This document shows positions 16,624-25,710 of a DNA stretch of 64,000 nucleotides, in pieces. This stretch comes from Pseudomonas peradeniyensis (GTDB lineage Bacteria > Pseudomonadota > Gammaproteobacteria > Pseudomonadales > Pseudomonadaceae). Both the position numbers and the translations under genes were made by a program. The stretch is taken from positions 248,001-312,000 of the forward strand of contig NZ_JABWRJ020000005.1 in assembly GCF_014268935.2 (NCBI RefSeq). Direction: 5' to 3'. The notes beneath the pieces are model-generated. The model did not search any database and had not been told where the DNA came from. It saw only the letters and a program-made list of their open reading frames with translations. Positions within the stretch are counted from its first letter, which is position 1; each line of letters opens with the position of its first letter.

Positions 16624-19331
16624 CAGGCGTTATGCCAGGAATGGAGGTCACCGATCTTCACTGCGTTACGCAGCGCCAGTTCGTGGCTCTCGATGTCTAT
16701 AGTGGCAGGAAGTGAGTCCGTCAGAAGGAAATTTCCATCTTTCTGAGGGAGTGATTTCAGTTTTACGATGTGTCGCATGATACGCAGCCTGGACAGGTCC
16801 ACATTGTCCGCATTGTCAATCACATCGTTGAGCAGGCGAGGTCCAGTCATCCTGCTCAATTTCTTGGTGTATGCATCGAAGCCGGACTCGCCTTTGAGTG
16901 GTCTGCTGTCATAGAACGTCGACTCATCAATGAAGCGTTCGCGCATCGCTTCAGAGATTATATCCAGGGTGTCATTGCCTGCATGGCTTCCGATGGGGGT
17001 GTTGTTGTAGTCACAATGCATTTCCAGGAGGTCATAGTTCGTTGGGGAGCTCAGCAGCAGACCATCGGGAGTCGCCTTGAGGGGAACTCTGGTGATCAAC
17101 GCTCTATTGCCCGGAAATTCCTTGTCAATGATCAAGGTGTCATCAAGGTCAATGTAGTATCCGCCTTCAATTTTGAGGAGTGGGTATCGAAGTACATCGC
17201 TAGCTGAAGCGTAGTGTTTCTTGGTGAGGGCCAGATCGTATTGTTCGAAATACTCAGTGTTTTTGAAGTCCGTGTAGAAGGCTTCTTCTTCCAGCGTTAC
17301 CACCTGTAGTTGATCTGGGTATCCAGAAAGTTTCGCAAGGTTGCTCTGGTATGCATCTGGATGGGCATTTGAAAGGTAAATTCGATATCTGAACCGGGTA
17401 TCCCCTGCCAAACTTTCGACATTGCTTGCGAGGTTGTCCAGCATGTCTTGGGGGATAGTTTTGTCTCCAACCCAGATACTAAAAATCTTCTTGGGAAGGT
17501 CACTCCACTCGGAGGGGGCGACCTGGGGAATCTTGATGGGTAGCCTCAAGTCGACTCCCAACGCGCGCAATGTTTCCATGCGCATCTCATCTGTGGCCGG
17601 CGGCGGTGCCTCGATTGCAACCAGGCCATCATTCGGATCTATGACTCGATAATAGGTGGGCTGCCTCTTCGCTTTATCCGATTTGACAATGAAGGCATCG
17701 TGCTCACTGTCGTAGAGTACTGCGACCCGATCTTCCCCTAATACAGCCTCCATTTGATTGACGCCGTCGCCATCAAGGAATCGGGTGATCCACTCGGATA
17801 AATAACTATCTTCTGGAAGCGCTACCGGTACGCGCAGGGAGAAAAAGGGTTCCATCTCCTGCTCTGCGGGCAACCGAGGCGGATCAATCGGGCTCAGGGG
17901 ATAGCCCACCTGATCATTCACTCGCTGGGGCATGACGAGCTCCACACTTCTTCCGGTGAAGAGCCTGCGCACGCGAGTCGCTGCTCGCAGGGCCAAAGGC
18001 GCGGCATTGAGCAGGCCGAACTCGATGTTGCTCACTCCGTCAGCCTTGTCCTCAAGCGTCTTGCCGTTGATTGCCTGGTCGATCCCCAGGCCAAACTGCG
18101 CGATGCCACCGACGGCCAGCAGCGGTATGAGTTCAGGAGCCACCAGCGCCAGGGGCGCCAGCAGGTTTATCGAGGTCACCAGGTAGTCACGCCAGCGGGC
18201 CTTGGTCACTTGCGTTTTACTGATGATGAGAAAGTCGGCATCGGCATAGCTGCGCTTGCGCTGGCGCAGCGTGAGGGCTTCGAACAAGTCACCTTCGATC
18301 AGCGGACTGTACTTGTGGGCCTTGTAGTTGACGTAATCCCTGGGCGGCCAAGGACCATCGACGGTAAAGCCTGGTCGGTTGGGGGAGCGAGTGTGGAAGT
18401 GCGGGTAGGTGCCAAGGCCATCAAGTGCAGTATCCAGCCCGCTGAAGTCCAGGCCGTCGGGGGTGTCGGCCAGTTTGAAATACTGACGCAGGCGCTGGCG
18501 TTTTTCGCTGTCACGGCACTGTTCCGCGAACCAATCCTTCAGGGCGTTCATGCCGTCGAACTCATGGAAGGGTGATGAATTTCCTGGCAGGTACAGCAGT
18601 ACTTGCTGATGTGCTGGGTCAGCAATCTGGATGATATCGGTGGCGGTGTAGCCATAGACATTCAAAGGCCTGATTTCCAGGCCGGAAGCTCTCGGCATGA
18701 GTCCCGCCGCTTGCCAGGCCAACTGACGGCCAGCGTCACTCAAGGAGCCTTCCTGGACCTGTTTGTTGCAGGCGGCGATAAAGCTTATCTGCAGAGACTG
18801 TGGATGGGTTTTCCTGGTCTTTTGCCAATACTCGTCCAGCATCGTGACGAAGCCGGCGTGCAGGTCCAGGTTCCAGATGAACTGCTGCATGGCCTCGACA
18901 TCGACCGGCAGGTGCGTGGTGCTGTCGTAGCGCGCCGGGGTGGACCTGCGGAAGATGCCGTTGAAGACAGAGAAACGCGCGCTGTTGTCGAGCGGTCCGA
19001 GCGCTGGTAGATGCTTGACCATGGTCAGCGGGCCGTCTGGCAAGGTACCTGCCCAGTTACCCGGGAACAGCTGGCCGATCAGGTCCTTGTTGTTTTCACC
19101 TTGCCAGTTCGAGAGCACCGCCTGGGTGAGCGAAAGTCGCTGGGCAACCATGGCCTGATTACCCCGGTAGTGCAGGGTGACGACGTCGGTCTGGTCGGGG
19201 TCAAGCTGATGCTGCTCCTGCTCAGCCCATTCACGGATTGCCTTGGCGGCATACAGGTTAGGACTGGGAATATTCTGCAGGTGGCGGCGGATGAACTGTT
19301 CGCCCGCGTTGTTTACAAAAGTGGAAGCCAT
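16623..19331 (-). CDS. Large toxin with DUF6543-like region and TcdA/TcdB-type glycosyltransferase
   Basis: The 902-residue protein has no obvious signal peptide. Residues ~1-600 resemble the dermonecrotic-toxin/DUF6543 proteins of Pseudomonas, with a hydrophobic patch near 390-425 (INLLAPLALVAPELIPLLAVGGIAQFG). From about residue 612 a GT-A glycosyltransferase related to the clostridial TcdA/TcdB and Gly_transf_sug families appears: IFSIWVGDKTIP near 617, ASDVLRYPLL near 712 and the metal-binding DxD region GGYYIDLDDTL near 727. The key residues are present, so activity is plausible; target and delivery route are unknown. It is a full-length paralogue of the next gene and runs against the surrounding flagellar genes. 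The sequence is somewhat less GC-rich than its neighbours, suggesting acquisition. Confidence 0.82.
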   Translation of the reverse strand: MASTFVNNAGEQFIRRHLQNIPSPNLYAAKAIREWAEQEQHQLDPDQTDVVTLHYRGNQAMVAQRLSLTQAVLSNWQGENNKDLIGQLFPGNWAGTLPDGPLTMVKHLPALGPLDNSARFSVFNGIFRRSTPARYDSTTHLPVDVEAMQQFIWNLDLHAGFVTMLDEYWQKTRKTHPQSLQISFIAACNKQVQEGSLSDAGRQLAWQAAGLMPRASGLEIRPLNVYGYTATDIIQIADPAHQQVLLYLPGNSSPFHEFDGMNALKDWFAEQCRDSEKRQRLRQYFKLADTPDGLDFSGLDTALDGLGTYPHFHTRSPNRPGFTVDGPWPPRDYVNYKAHKYSPLIEGDLFEALTLRQRKRSYADADFLIISKTQVTKARWRDYLVTSINLLAPLALVAPELIPLLAVGGIAQFGLGIDQAINGKTLEDKADGVSNIEFGLLNAAPLALRAATRVRRLFTGRSVELVMPQRVNDQVGYPLSPIDPPRLPAEQEMEPFFSLRVPVALPEDSYLSEWITRFLDGDGVNQMEAVLGEDRVAVLYDSEHDAFIVKSDKAKRQPTYYRVIDPNDGLVAIEAPPPATDEMRMETLRALGVDLRLPIKIPQVAPSEWSDLPKKIFSIWVGDKTIPQDMLDNLASNVESLAGDTRFRYRIYLSNAHPDAYQSNLAKLSGYPDQLQVVTLEEEAFYTDFKNTEYFEQYDLALTKKHYASASDVLRYPLLKIEGGYYIDLDDTLIIDKEFPGNRALITRVPLKATPDGLLLSSPTNYDLLEMHCDYNNTPIGSHAGNDTLDIISEAMRERFIDESTFYDSRPLKGESGFDAYTKKLSRMTGPRLLNDVIDNADNVDLSRLRIMRHIVKLKSLPQKDGNFLLTDSLPATIDIESHELALRNAVKIGDLHSWHNA

Positions 19332-19412
19332 TGGAATCGATCCGCGTGGATAAATGAGGCTCCACGGTAGCGACGGCGATTACCCAAGCTTACGTATATG
19401 TTTACCACCAGG

Positions 19413-19438
19413 ATGATAAAGGCGGCCGTCAGGCCGCC
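19413..19438 (-). terminator. Rho-independent terminator after the second toxin gene
   Basis: Read on the minus strand, GGCGGCC-TGAC-GGCCGCC is followed by TTTATC, just downstream of the toxin gene that ends at 19448. The two toxin genes are therefore probably separate transcription units. Confidence 0.75.
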
Positions 19439-19447
19439 CCGGCTGCA

Positions 19448-22156
19448 TCAGGGCTTGGCCCAAGAGTGGTAGTTGCCGACTTCGGCTACATGGTTGAGCG
19501 GTATGTCGCCTGTCGCGGCTTCACGCAAGGGCTGCTCGACGGGGGCTACCAGGTACATCGCATTGTGCTGCGGCAAGGCGTGCAGGTTGATGATCTGTCG
19601 TAATGCCCGCAGCCGTGGCAAGCGCTGGTCGATGACATCGTTCAGCAGGCCAGGCCCGGTCATGTGGCTCAGGCGCAAGGCATAGGCATCGAATTCGGGG
19701 CCCTTCACTACTGGCCTGTTGCCGTAGAAGTCACGGTTGGCCAGGTAGCGCTCGTGCATGGTGTCCGAAATCGCCTGTAGCGTCGGGTTGCCGGCATGGC
19801 TGGCGATCATGTTGGTGTTGTACTGGCAGTACATCCCCAGGGCGTCGTTGTTCATCGGGACACCTAAAATGAGGCTGTCCGGTGTGGTGGCCAGGGTCAC
19901 CGAGTCGATCGCGGCGCGGTTGGGATTGTCCGGATGAACCGGGTCGGCGAGCAAGGTATCGTCGACGTCCAGGTACAAACCGCCTTCTTCAGCGAGCAGG
20001 GGATAGCGCAGGATGTCGGATGCCGAGGAGAAATTTGCACCTGCGCCGCCAACGGCATCTTGATACTGCTCGAAGTATTTGCTGTCGCGCAACCTTGCGA
20101 AGAACGGCTGCTCCTCCAGGGTCAGCACATCGAGATGCGGTGCGTGTGCGGCCAGTAGCCTCAGGTTCTCGCTGAAGGCCTGGGCATTGGCGTTGGACAG
20201 GAACAGCCTGTAGGCATACTGGCTGTTTGTCAGGCGCTGCTGGTTGCGTGCCAGCGTGGTCAACAGTTTGGGCGCGATCACCTTGTCGCCTACCCAGATG
20301 CTCGAGATCTGGCGCGGAATCGGCTGGCGCAGCTGTGCCTCGAAGGGCGGGATTTCCAAAGGCAGCTGTACATCCACGCCCATGGCTCGCAGGCTGCTCA
20401 TGCGCATCGGGTCGGTGACTGTGTGGGCGTTCGGGGTCATCTCGACAAGTCCGTGGCCTTCTGGCGACACCCGGTAGTAAGTTGGCCTTATCTCGTTCGC
20501 CTCGGACTCGAGGATGAAAGCATCATGTTCACTGTCGTAGAGGACCAGTGTGTTGTAGCCATTCAACACGGATTGAAGCTGCGCCTCCGAGTCCGCAGAG
20601 ACCGGCACGCGCGCCAGCCATTGGGTGATGGCGGTGTCGCCGCCGGGCAAGGGGGGGACTGTCGAGCCGAACAGACCGACCAGCTGGCGTTCGGGCAGCG
20701 CCGGGGGCGTGATCGGGCTCAATGGGTAGCCCAGTTGTTCATTCACCCGACTGGGGAGGATAAAACGCCTGCCTTTGGCGGGGTACAGCACTCGCGCTCG
20801 CGCCAATGGCCGCAAGGCAAGTGGTGCTGCGTTCATCAGCCCGAACTCGATGTTCGTCACGCCCTCGGCCTTGTCGTTGAGTGACTTGCCGTTGACTGCC
20901 TGATCGATTCCCGCCGCGAACTGGGCAATGCCGCCGAGGGCTAGCAGCGGTGCCAGTTCCGGCAGCACCACGGCCAAGGGGGCCAGCAGATTGATTGTGC
21001 TGACCACATAGCCGCGCCAGCGCGCCTTGGTGACTTCCTGGTTGCTGGTAATGGTGAAGTCGGCGTCGGCAAAGCTGCGCTTGCGCTGGCGCAGACTCAA
21101 GGCTTCGAACAGGTCGCCGTCAAGCTTCGGGCTGTATTTGTCCGGACGGTAGTTGACGTAGTCCCTGGGGGGCCAACGGCCGTCGGTGGTAAATCCCGGT
21201 CGGTTTGCCGAACGATAGTGAATGCCTGGGTAAGCGCCCAGGCCTTCGAGGGCAGTGTCCAGGCCACTGAAGTCCAACCCATCGGGTGTGTCGTCCAAGC
21301 TGAAGTGCTGGCGCAGGCGCTGGCGTTTATCGCTGTCTTGGCACTGCTTGGCGAACCAGTCCTGAAGCGCTGCCATGTTGGCGAACTCGTGGATGGGTGA
21401 GGCGTTGCCAGGCAGGTAGAGCAGGACAGAAGGCCGAGCCTTGTCAGTGATGTATAGAAGATCGGTGGCGCTGTAGCCGTAGACGTTCAGTGGCCTGATT
21501 CGCAGGCCGACCGTCCGGGGGGCCAGGCCTGCAGCCTGCCAGGCCAGCTGGCGTGCCCCATCGCTCAAGGAGCCTTCGCTCACCTGCTTGTTGCAGGCGG
21601 TGATGAAGCTGATCCGCATGGACAGCTGGTGGCCATGCAGGGCGCGCTGCCAGTAGTCGTCCAGCATGGCGGTGAAGCGGGTGTGGAAATCCAGGTTCCA
21701 GATGAAGCGCTGCAGGGCTTCGACATCCACGGCAAGATGCGTCGTGCTGTCGTATTGGCCGCTGCCGGTCCGGCGAAACAGGCCATTGAACACCGAGTGA
21801 TCGGCACCGTTCACCCACGGTCCGCGAGCTGGCAGTCGATCGACGATCTGCAGCGGACCGGATGGCAGTGTACCGGACCAGTGGCCCGGGAGCAGTTGGC
21901 CGAGCAGGTTCTTGTCGGTCTCGCCTTGCCAGTTCGAGAGCACCGCCTCGGTCAGTGACAGGCGTTGGGCGACGACGGCCTGGTGGCCTCGGTAGTGCAG
22001 GGTGACGACGTCGGTCTGATCCGGATCCAGGTCCGATCCCTGGCGTTTGGCCCAGTCACGGATGGCTTGGGCCGCGTGTTTGTCGGGGCGGGGAATGGCC
22101 TGCAGGTGATCGCGGACGAGCTGTACACCCAGGTTGTTGACGAAAGGTTGAGGCAT
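19448..22156 (-). CDS. Paralogous large toxin with DUF6543-like region and TcdA/TcdB-type glycosyltransferase
   Basis: The 902-residue protein is colinear with the gene at 16623-19331. Shared blocks run throughout, e.g. LDPDQTDVVTLHYRG, VLSNWQGE, LSDGARQLAWQAAGL and PLNVYGYSATDLL. The hydrophobic patch INLLAPLAVVLPELAPLLALG matches too. The glycosyltransferase motifs are intact: SIWVGDKVI near residue 619, SASDILRYPLL near 714 and GGLYLDVDDTLL near 729. The start MPQPFVNNLG at 22156 is chosen because it aligns with the paralogue's N-terminus; an in-frame ATG 45 bases upstream is less likely. Most probably it is a host-directed or competitor-directed effector. Its placement next to an FlhB homologue and a FliK-like gene raises the question of type III export. 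Confidence 0.82.
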   Translation of the reverse strand: MPQPFVNNLGVQLVRDHLQAIPRPDKHAAQAIRDWAKRQGSDLDPDQTDVVTLHYRGHQAVVAQRLSLTEAVLSNWQGETDKNLLGQLLPGHWSGTLPSGPLQIVDRLPARGPWVNGADHSVFNGLFRRTGSGQYDSTTHLAVDVEALQRFIWNLDFHTRFTAMLDDYWQRALHGHQLSMRISFITACNKQVSEGSLSDGARQLAWQAAGLAPRTVGLRIRPLNVYGYSATDLLYITDKARPSVLLYLPGNASPIHEFANMAALQDWFAKQCQDSDKRQRLRQHFSLDDTPDGLDFSGLDTALEGLGAYPGIHYRSANRPGFTTDGRWPPRDYVNYRPDKYSPKLDGDLFEALSLRQRKRSFADADFTITSNQEVTKARWRGYVVSTINLLAPLAVVLPELAPLLALGGIAQFAAGIDQAVNGKSLNDKAEGVTNIEFGLMNAAPLALRPLARARVLYPAKGRRFILPSRVNEQLGYPLSPITPPALPERQLVGLFGSTVPPLPGGDTAITQWLARVPVSADSEAQLQSVLNGYNTLVLYDSEHDAFILESEANEIRPTYYRVSPEGHGLVEMTPNAHTVTDPMRMSSLRAMGVDVQLPLEIPPFEAQLRQPIPRQISSIWVGDKVIAPKLLTTLARNQQRLTNSQYAYRLFLSNANAQAFSENLRLLAAHAPHLDVLTLEEQPFFARLRDSKYFEQYQDAVGGAGANFSSASDILRYPLLAEEGGLYLDVDDTLLADPVHPDNPNRAAIDSVTLATTPDSLILGVPMNNDALGMYCQYNTNMIASHAGNPTLQAISDTMHERYLANRDFYGNRPVVKGPEFDAYALRLSHMTGPGLLNDVIDQRLPRLRALRQIINLHALPQHNAMYLVAPVEQPLREAATGDIPLNHVAEVGNYHSWAKP

Positions 22157-22276
22157 GGTTGAGTCGACCTGTGTGGGAAACCAGGTGCAACGGTGACTCA
22201 ACCCTTATCTCGGGGAGCGGTAATGAATTATCGCGCAAGCATGGCATGGCCCCTCAAGGAGGGTAGCCACGCAGGT

Positions 22277-22621
22277 TCAGTGGGTATCCACGCCTGCCGG
22301 CAGGAACAGCTGCTCGGGCGTGATATCCCGTGGCGGCGCAGGCTGGTCGTCGAAGCCCACCGGTACTTTGCCGCGCAATTGCCAGGCGAAGGCGATGATC
22401 TCGGCGATGGTCAGGTACAGCGCCTCGGGAATTTGCTCGCCTAGCTCCAGCCTGGCCAGCAGGCGTACCAGTTCGGCGTTCTCGTAGATCGGCACTTCAT
22501 GTTCGCGGGCCAGGGCGAGGATGGCCTCGGCCAGTTCGTCGTCGCCCTTGGCGCTCAGGGTCGGGGCCTGCTGGCCGTCGTAGCTCAGGGCAATGGCCTG
22601 GCGTGGCTGCTTGTGCGTCAT
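22277..22621 (-). CDS. FlhB C-terminal-domain homologue (EscU/YscU/HrcU family)
   Basis: This 114-residue soluble protein matches only the cytoplasmic domain of FlhB-type export switches: AIALSYDGQQAP (strand), LAEAILALAREHEVPIYENAELVRLLARLELGEQIPEALYLTIAEIIAFAWQL. The autocleavage NPTH motif of full-length FlhB is absent; the equivalent position is passed without Asn-Pro-Thr-His. Such stand-alone homologues commonly accompany a FliK-type gene in Pseudomonas. It overlaps the fliK-like stop by four bases (ATGA), so the two are translated from one message. Confidence 0.88.
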   Translation of the reverse strand: MTHKQPRQAIALSYDGQQAPTLSAKGDDELAEAILALAREHEVPIYENAELVRLLARLELGEQIPEALYLTIAEIIAFAWQLRGKVPVGFDDQPAPPRDITPEQLFLPAGVDTH

Positions 22622-24180
22622 GCGGTCTCATCCACCCAGCGTTGTTCGAGGCGTGTGCGTGGGCCTTGCGGTGGCGTGCCGGGGTGGCACTCCAGGTCAC
22701 CGACATCCAGGCCGCGGGCCAGCAGGCGCTCGCGCAGCGTGCCGAGCTGACTGTCGATCAGGCGGGCGGTCTGTTCCTGCTCTGCCCACAGCTGTCCCGA
22801 CAGACGTCCTTGCAGCAGTTGCGCCTGGACCTGCAGCGGGCCGAGCGGTGACAGGTCGAAGGCCAGTTCGATCCGCCATATGGCCTCCAGCGGATCACGC
22901 CCTTCACGTTCGCGATCCGCTTGCTGCTCCGGCGTTTCCTCGCGCTGCAGCTTGACCTGCAGGGGAATGAACTCCTGGCCGTGGCGGATGGGGATCTCGG
23001 TCTGCCAGGTGGTCTGCTGGTTGCCGTTCTCCAGTGGTCCGGATTGCTGCAGGCTGGACAGTGCGTGGCTCTGCAGGCGCGAGATGGCGGCGGCGGCCAG
23101 GCGCAGCAATTGCTGCAGGTCGCCTTCGTTTTCCAGGTTTTGCAACAGCCGCGAGGGCAGGGGGAAGGCTCCAGGTTGCGGGCGCGGGCTGACCTGGCCA
23201 AGCATGCCCAGCGCGCTGCGGGCGAAACCAGGCAGGGCATGGGCCAACGTACTGGTCTGTGCGGGCGTGAGCGCCTGTCCCGTGGGGGGATTGGGCAACT
23301 GTGCGATCAGCCTGACCAGTTGTGTCTTCAGGTCGGGCGCCACGCCGCTTGCCAGGCCGCCCAGCAGCTTGGCTTCAAGGAAGGCGCCACTGTTGTTCAG
23401 GGCCTGGGCCAGGTTTTTCGCATCACCCAGTTGGCGGGCATCGGGCAGGCTGGCCAGCAGGCGTTCGGCGCTGGCGCGCAGTTGCGTGCCAGCGTCGCCG
23501 GAGGTGGCGATCTGCTGCAGGGCATTGAGCAAGCCAGGCAGCGAGGCCTGTCGGCCTTGCTGGGTCACCAGCTGCTGGGCAATGGCGAGTTGATCCTGGC
23601 GGCCGCTCAAGGGAACGAAGCGCAGCGACTGGTCACCTTGTACCAGCGCGCTGAGCAGGCTGCCGACGGGCAGTGGCCTCGGGCTGTCGATGGCCAGGGT
23701 GGCGCCGGCCTGGCTGCTGTTGAGCAGGCTTACCAGCGAGCGGAAACTGGCGATCTCGCCTGCGTTCTGCGGCAGGGGCTGGCTGGTCAGGACCTTGCCT
23801 TGCAGCAGTGTGCCGACTGGAACCTGGCTGGTGTCCAGGCGGGTGAGGGTAGTGATGTTGTTGGCGTGGACCTGCTGCACCATGACCGCCAGGCGGTTGC
23901 TTTCAGTCTGCGTGACCGTGACCTGGCTGCCCTGGGGCAGGGGTTGGCTGGTATTGGCCTGCAACTGGGTCTGGTTGCCGTTGCCCTGGGTCAGACGCAG
24001 CAACAGCTGGAAATCCACGCCGACCTGGCGCATCGACATGACCTCGGCACGTGCCGTCTCACCCGGGGCCAGCAGGCCGGGTTGCGGTTGCAGCAGGCGC
24101 AGCAGCTCGCCGGTCATGGCCGCCTTGGCCGCCTGGGGGCCTGGCACGGTTTGTGCGCCGAGACTATTGATTTCAGTCAT
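22618..24180 (-). CDS. FliK-like flagellar hook-length control protein
   Basis: The 520-residue protein is Gln/Leu/Ala-rich and low in aromatic residues, typical of FliK-type molecular rulers. The C-terminal part (PIRHGQEFIPLQVKLQREE, then WRIELAFDLSPLGPLQVQAQLLQGRLSGQLWAEQEQT) matches the FliK C-terminal (Flg_hook) domain. That domain triggers the export switch by contacting FlhB. The start MTEINSLGAQTVPGPQAAKAA at 24180 is chosen over an upstream in-frame start because the extension is low in family resemblance and enters the intergenic region. Pseudomonads often carry a main fliK elsewhere, so this may be a second copy. It is divergent from ccmA. Confidence 0.83.
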   Translation of the reverse strand: MTEINSLGAQTVPGPQAAKAAMTGELLRLLQPQPGLLAPGETARAEVMSMRQVGVDFQLLLRLTQGNGNQTQLQANTSQPLPQGSQVTVTQTESNRLAVMVQQVHANNITTLTRLDTSQVPVGTLLQGKVLTSQPLPQNAGEIASFRSLVSLLNSSQAGATLAIDSPRPLPVGSLLSALVQGDQSLRFVPLSGRQDQLAIAQQLVTQQGRQASLPGLLNALQQIATSGDAGTQLRASAERLLASLPDARQLGDAKNLAQALNNSGAFLEAKLLGGLASGVAPDLKTQLVRLIAQLPNPPTGQALTPAQTSTLAHALPGFARSALGMLGQVSPRPQPGAFPLPSRLLQNLENEGDLQQLLRLAAAAISRLQSHALSSLQQSGPLENGNQQTTWQTEIPIRHGQEFIPLQVKLQREETPEQQADREREGRDPLEAIWRIELAFDLSPLGPLQVQAQLLQGRLSGQLWAEQEQTARLIDSQLGTLRERLLARGLDVGDLECHPGTPPQGPRTRLEQRWVDETA

Positions 24181-24366
24181 GATTGTATACAACCTGTCGA
24201 ACTCGGCCTCTTGGCAGCGCGGTGACGCGTGTAATAATGCCGACCGCCCATTGTTGCCAGTATAACGGCAGCGCGGCGGGCGACTTGAGACATAGGGGCT
24301 TTGGAGCGGCGTTACCCGCGAAGCAGGCGACACCGCCCCGAAGCCCTACAAAGATAAGGCGAAACC

Positions 24367-24999
24367 GTGACCCTTCACCTCCAAGCCGCAGGCCTGGCCT
24401 GCGAGCGCGACTGGCGACTGCTGTTCGAGCACCTGCACTTCGAACTGCACCCTGGCGACATGCTGCAGATCGCCGGCCCCAACGGCAGCGGCAAGACCAG
24501 CCTGCTGCGCCTGCTGGCCGGGCTCATGCAACCCACCGCCGGGCAGATCCTGCTCGGCGGCCAGCCATTGGCCGAACAACGCCATGCCCTGGCCAGCATC
24601 CTGCTGTGGATCGGCCATGCCGCCGGGATCAAGGACCTGCTTACCGCCGAAGAGAACCTTGCCTGGCTCTGCGCCCTGCACCGGCCGGCCGGCCGCGAGG
24701 CAATCTGGCGGGCGCTGGAGGCCGTCGGCCTGCGCGGTTTCGAGGATGTGCCCTGTCACACCCTGTCCGCCGGCCAGCAGCGCCGGGTCGCCCTGGCCCG
24801 GCTGTACCTGGACAGCCCGCCGCTGTGGATCCTCGACGAACCGTTCACTGCCCTCGACAAGCAGGGCGTGGCCCAACTGGAGGCCCACCTCGCGGCCCAC
24901 TGCGAGCAGGGCGGCACCGTGGTGCTGACCACCCACCATACGCTCGAGCGCAAGCCCTCCGGCTACCGTGAGCTGAACCTGGGGCAGTGGGCGGCATGA
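24367..24999 (+). CDS. ccmA: Heme exporter ATPase CcmA
   Basis: CcmA is the ABC ATPase of the CcmABCD complex, which releases holo-CcmE during cytochrome c maturation. The 210-residue protein shows Walker A GPNGSGKTS near residue 38, the ABC signature LSAGQQRRVALARL, Walker B LWILDEPFTALD and the His switch TTHH. A GTG start follows GATAAGGCGAAACC. It begins a nine-gene ccm operon whose members overlap or lie close together. The roughly 190-bp gap to the divergent fliK-like gene must hold its promoter. Confidence 0.97.
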   Translation: MTLHLQAAGLACERDWRLLFEHLHFELHPGDMLQIAGPNGSGKTSLLRLLAGLMQPTAGQILLGGQPLAEQRHALASILLWIGHAAGIKDLLTAEENLAWLCALHRPAGREAIWRALEAVGLRGFEDVPCHTLSAGQQRRVALARLYLDSPPLWILDEPFTALDKQGVAQLEAHLAAHCEQGGTVVLTTHHTLERKPSGYRELNLGQWAA

Positions 25000-25664
25000 G
25001 CGTATTCCTTCTGCTGTTGCGCCGCGAGGCGCGCCTGTTGTTCCGCCGTCCGGCGGAGCTGGCCAATCCGCTGGTGTTCTTCGCCATCGTCGTCGCCCTG
25101 TTCCCGCTGGCGGTCGGTCCTGAGACACAATTGTTGCAAACCTTGTCGCCGGGACTGGTCTGGGTTGCGGCCCTGCTGGCGGTGCTGCTGTCGCTGGACG
25201 GGTTGTTCCGCAGCGATTTCGAGGACGGTTCGCTTGAACAATGGGTGCTTTCACCGCACCCGCTGGCCTTGCTGGTACTGGCCAAGGTGCTGGCGCACTG
25301 GATCTTTTCCGGGCTGGCGCTGGTATTGTTGGCGCCACTTCTGGCATTGATGCTGGGCCTGCCGAGCGCCTGCCTGCCGGTGCTGCTCGCCTCCCTGCTG
25401 CTGGGCACGCCGGTGCTGAGCCTGCTGGGCGCGGTGGGCGCGGCGCTGACGGTTGGTCTCAAGCGCGGTGGCCTGCTGCTGGCGTTGCTGATTCTGCCGT
25501 TGTATATCCCTGTATTGATCCTGGGCAGTGGTGCGTTGCAGGCGGCGTTGCAGAATATGCCAGCCACCGGCCATCTGCTCTGGCTCGCCAGCCTGACGGC
25601 GCTGGCGGTGACACTGGCACCCTTTGCGATCGCGGCCGGCCTGAAGATCAGCGTCGGCGAATAA
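24996..25664 (+). CDS. ccmB: Heme exporter membrane protein CcmB
   Basis: CcmB is a membrane subunit of the CcmABCD ABC complex. The 222-residue product starts MSVFLLLLRREARLLFRRPAE and has six hydrophobic segments. Family blocks SLDGLFRSDFEDGSLEQWVLSPHPL and LLGAVGAALTVGLKRGG are present. The ATG overlaps the ccmA stop (ATGA), so translational coupling is likely. An upstream in-frame start would add three residues and is not needed. Confidence 0.96.
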   Translation: MSVFLLLLRREARLLFRRPAELANPLVFFAIVVALFPLAVGPETQLLQTLSPGLVWVAALLAVLLSLDGLFRSDFEDGSLEQWVLSPHPLALLVLAKVLAHWIFSGLALVLLAPLLALMLGLPSACLPVLLASLLLGTPVLSLLGAVGAALTVGLKRGGLLLALLILPLYIPVLILGSGALQAALQNMPATGHLLWLASLTALAVTLAPFAIAAGLKISVGE

Positions 25665-25710
25665 CGAGTCCCGGGCACCGCAGCCCGGCCAATACCCTGG
25701 ATGTACCCTG

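Noticed and set aside
22157..22201. A 15-residue N-terminal extension of the second toxin
   Set aside because: The first toxin has no counterpart, and MPQPFVNN aligns with MASTFVNN, so translation most likely starts at 22156.
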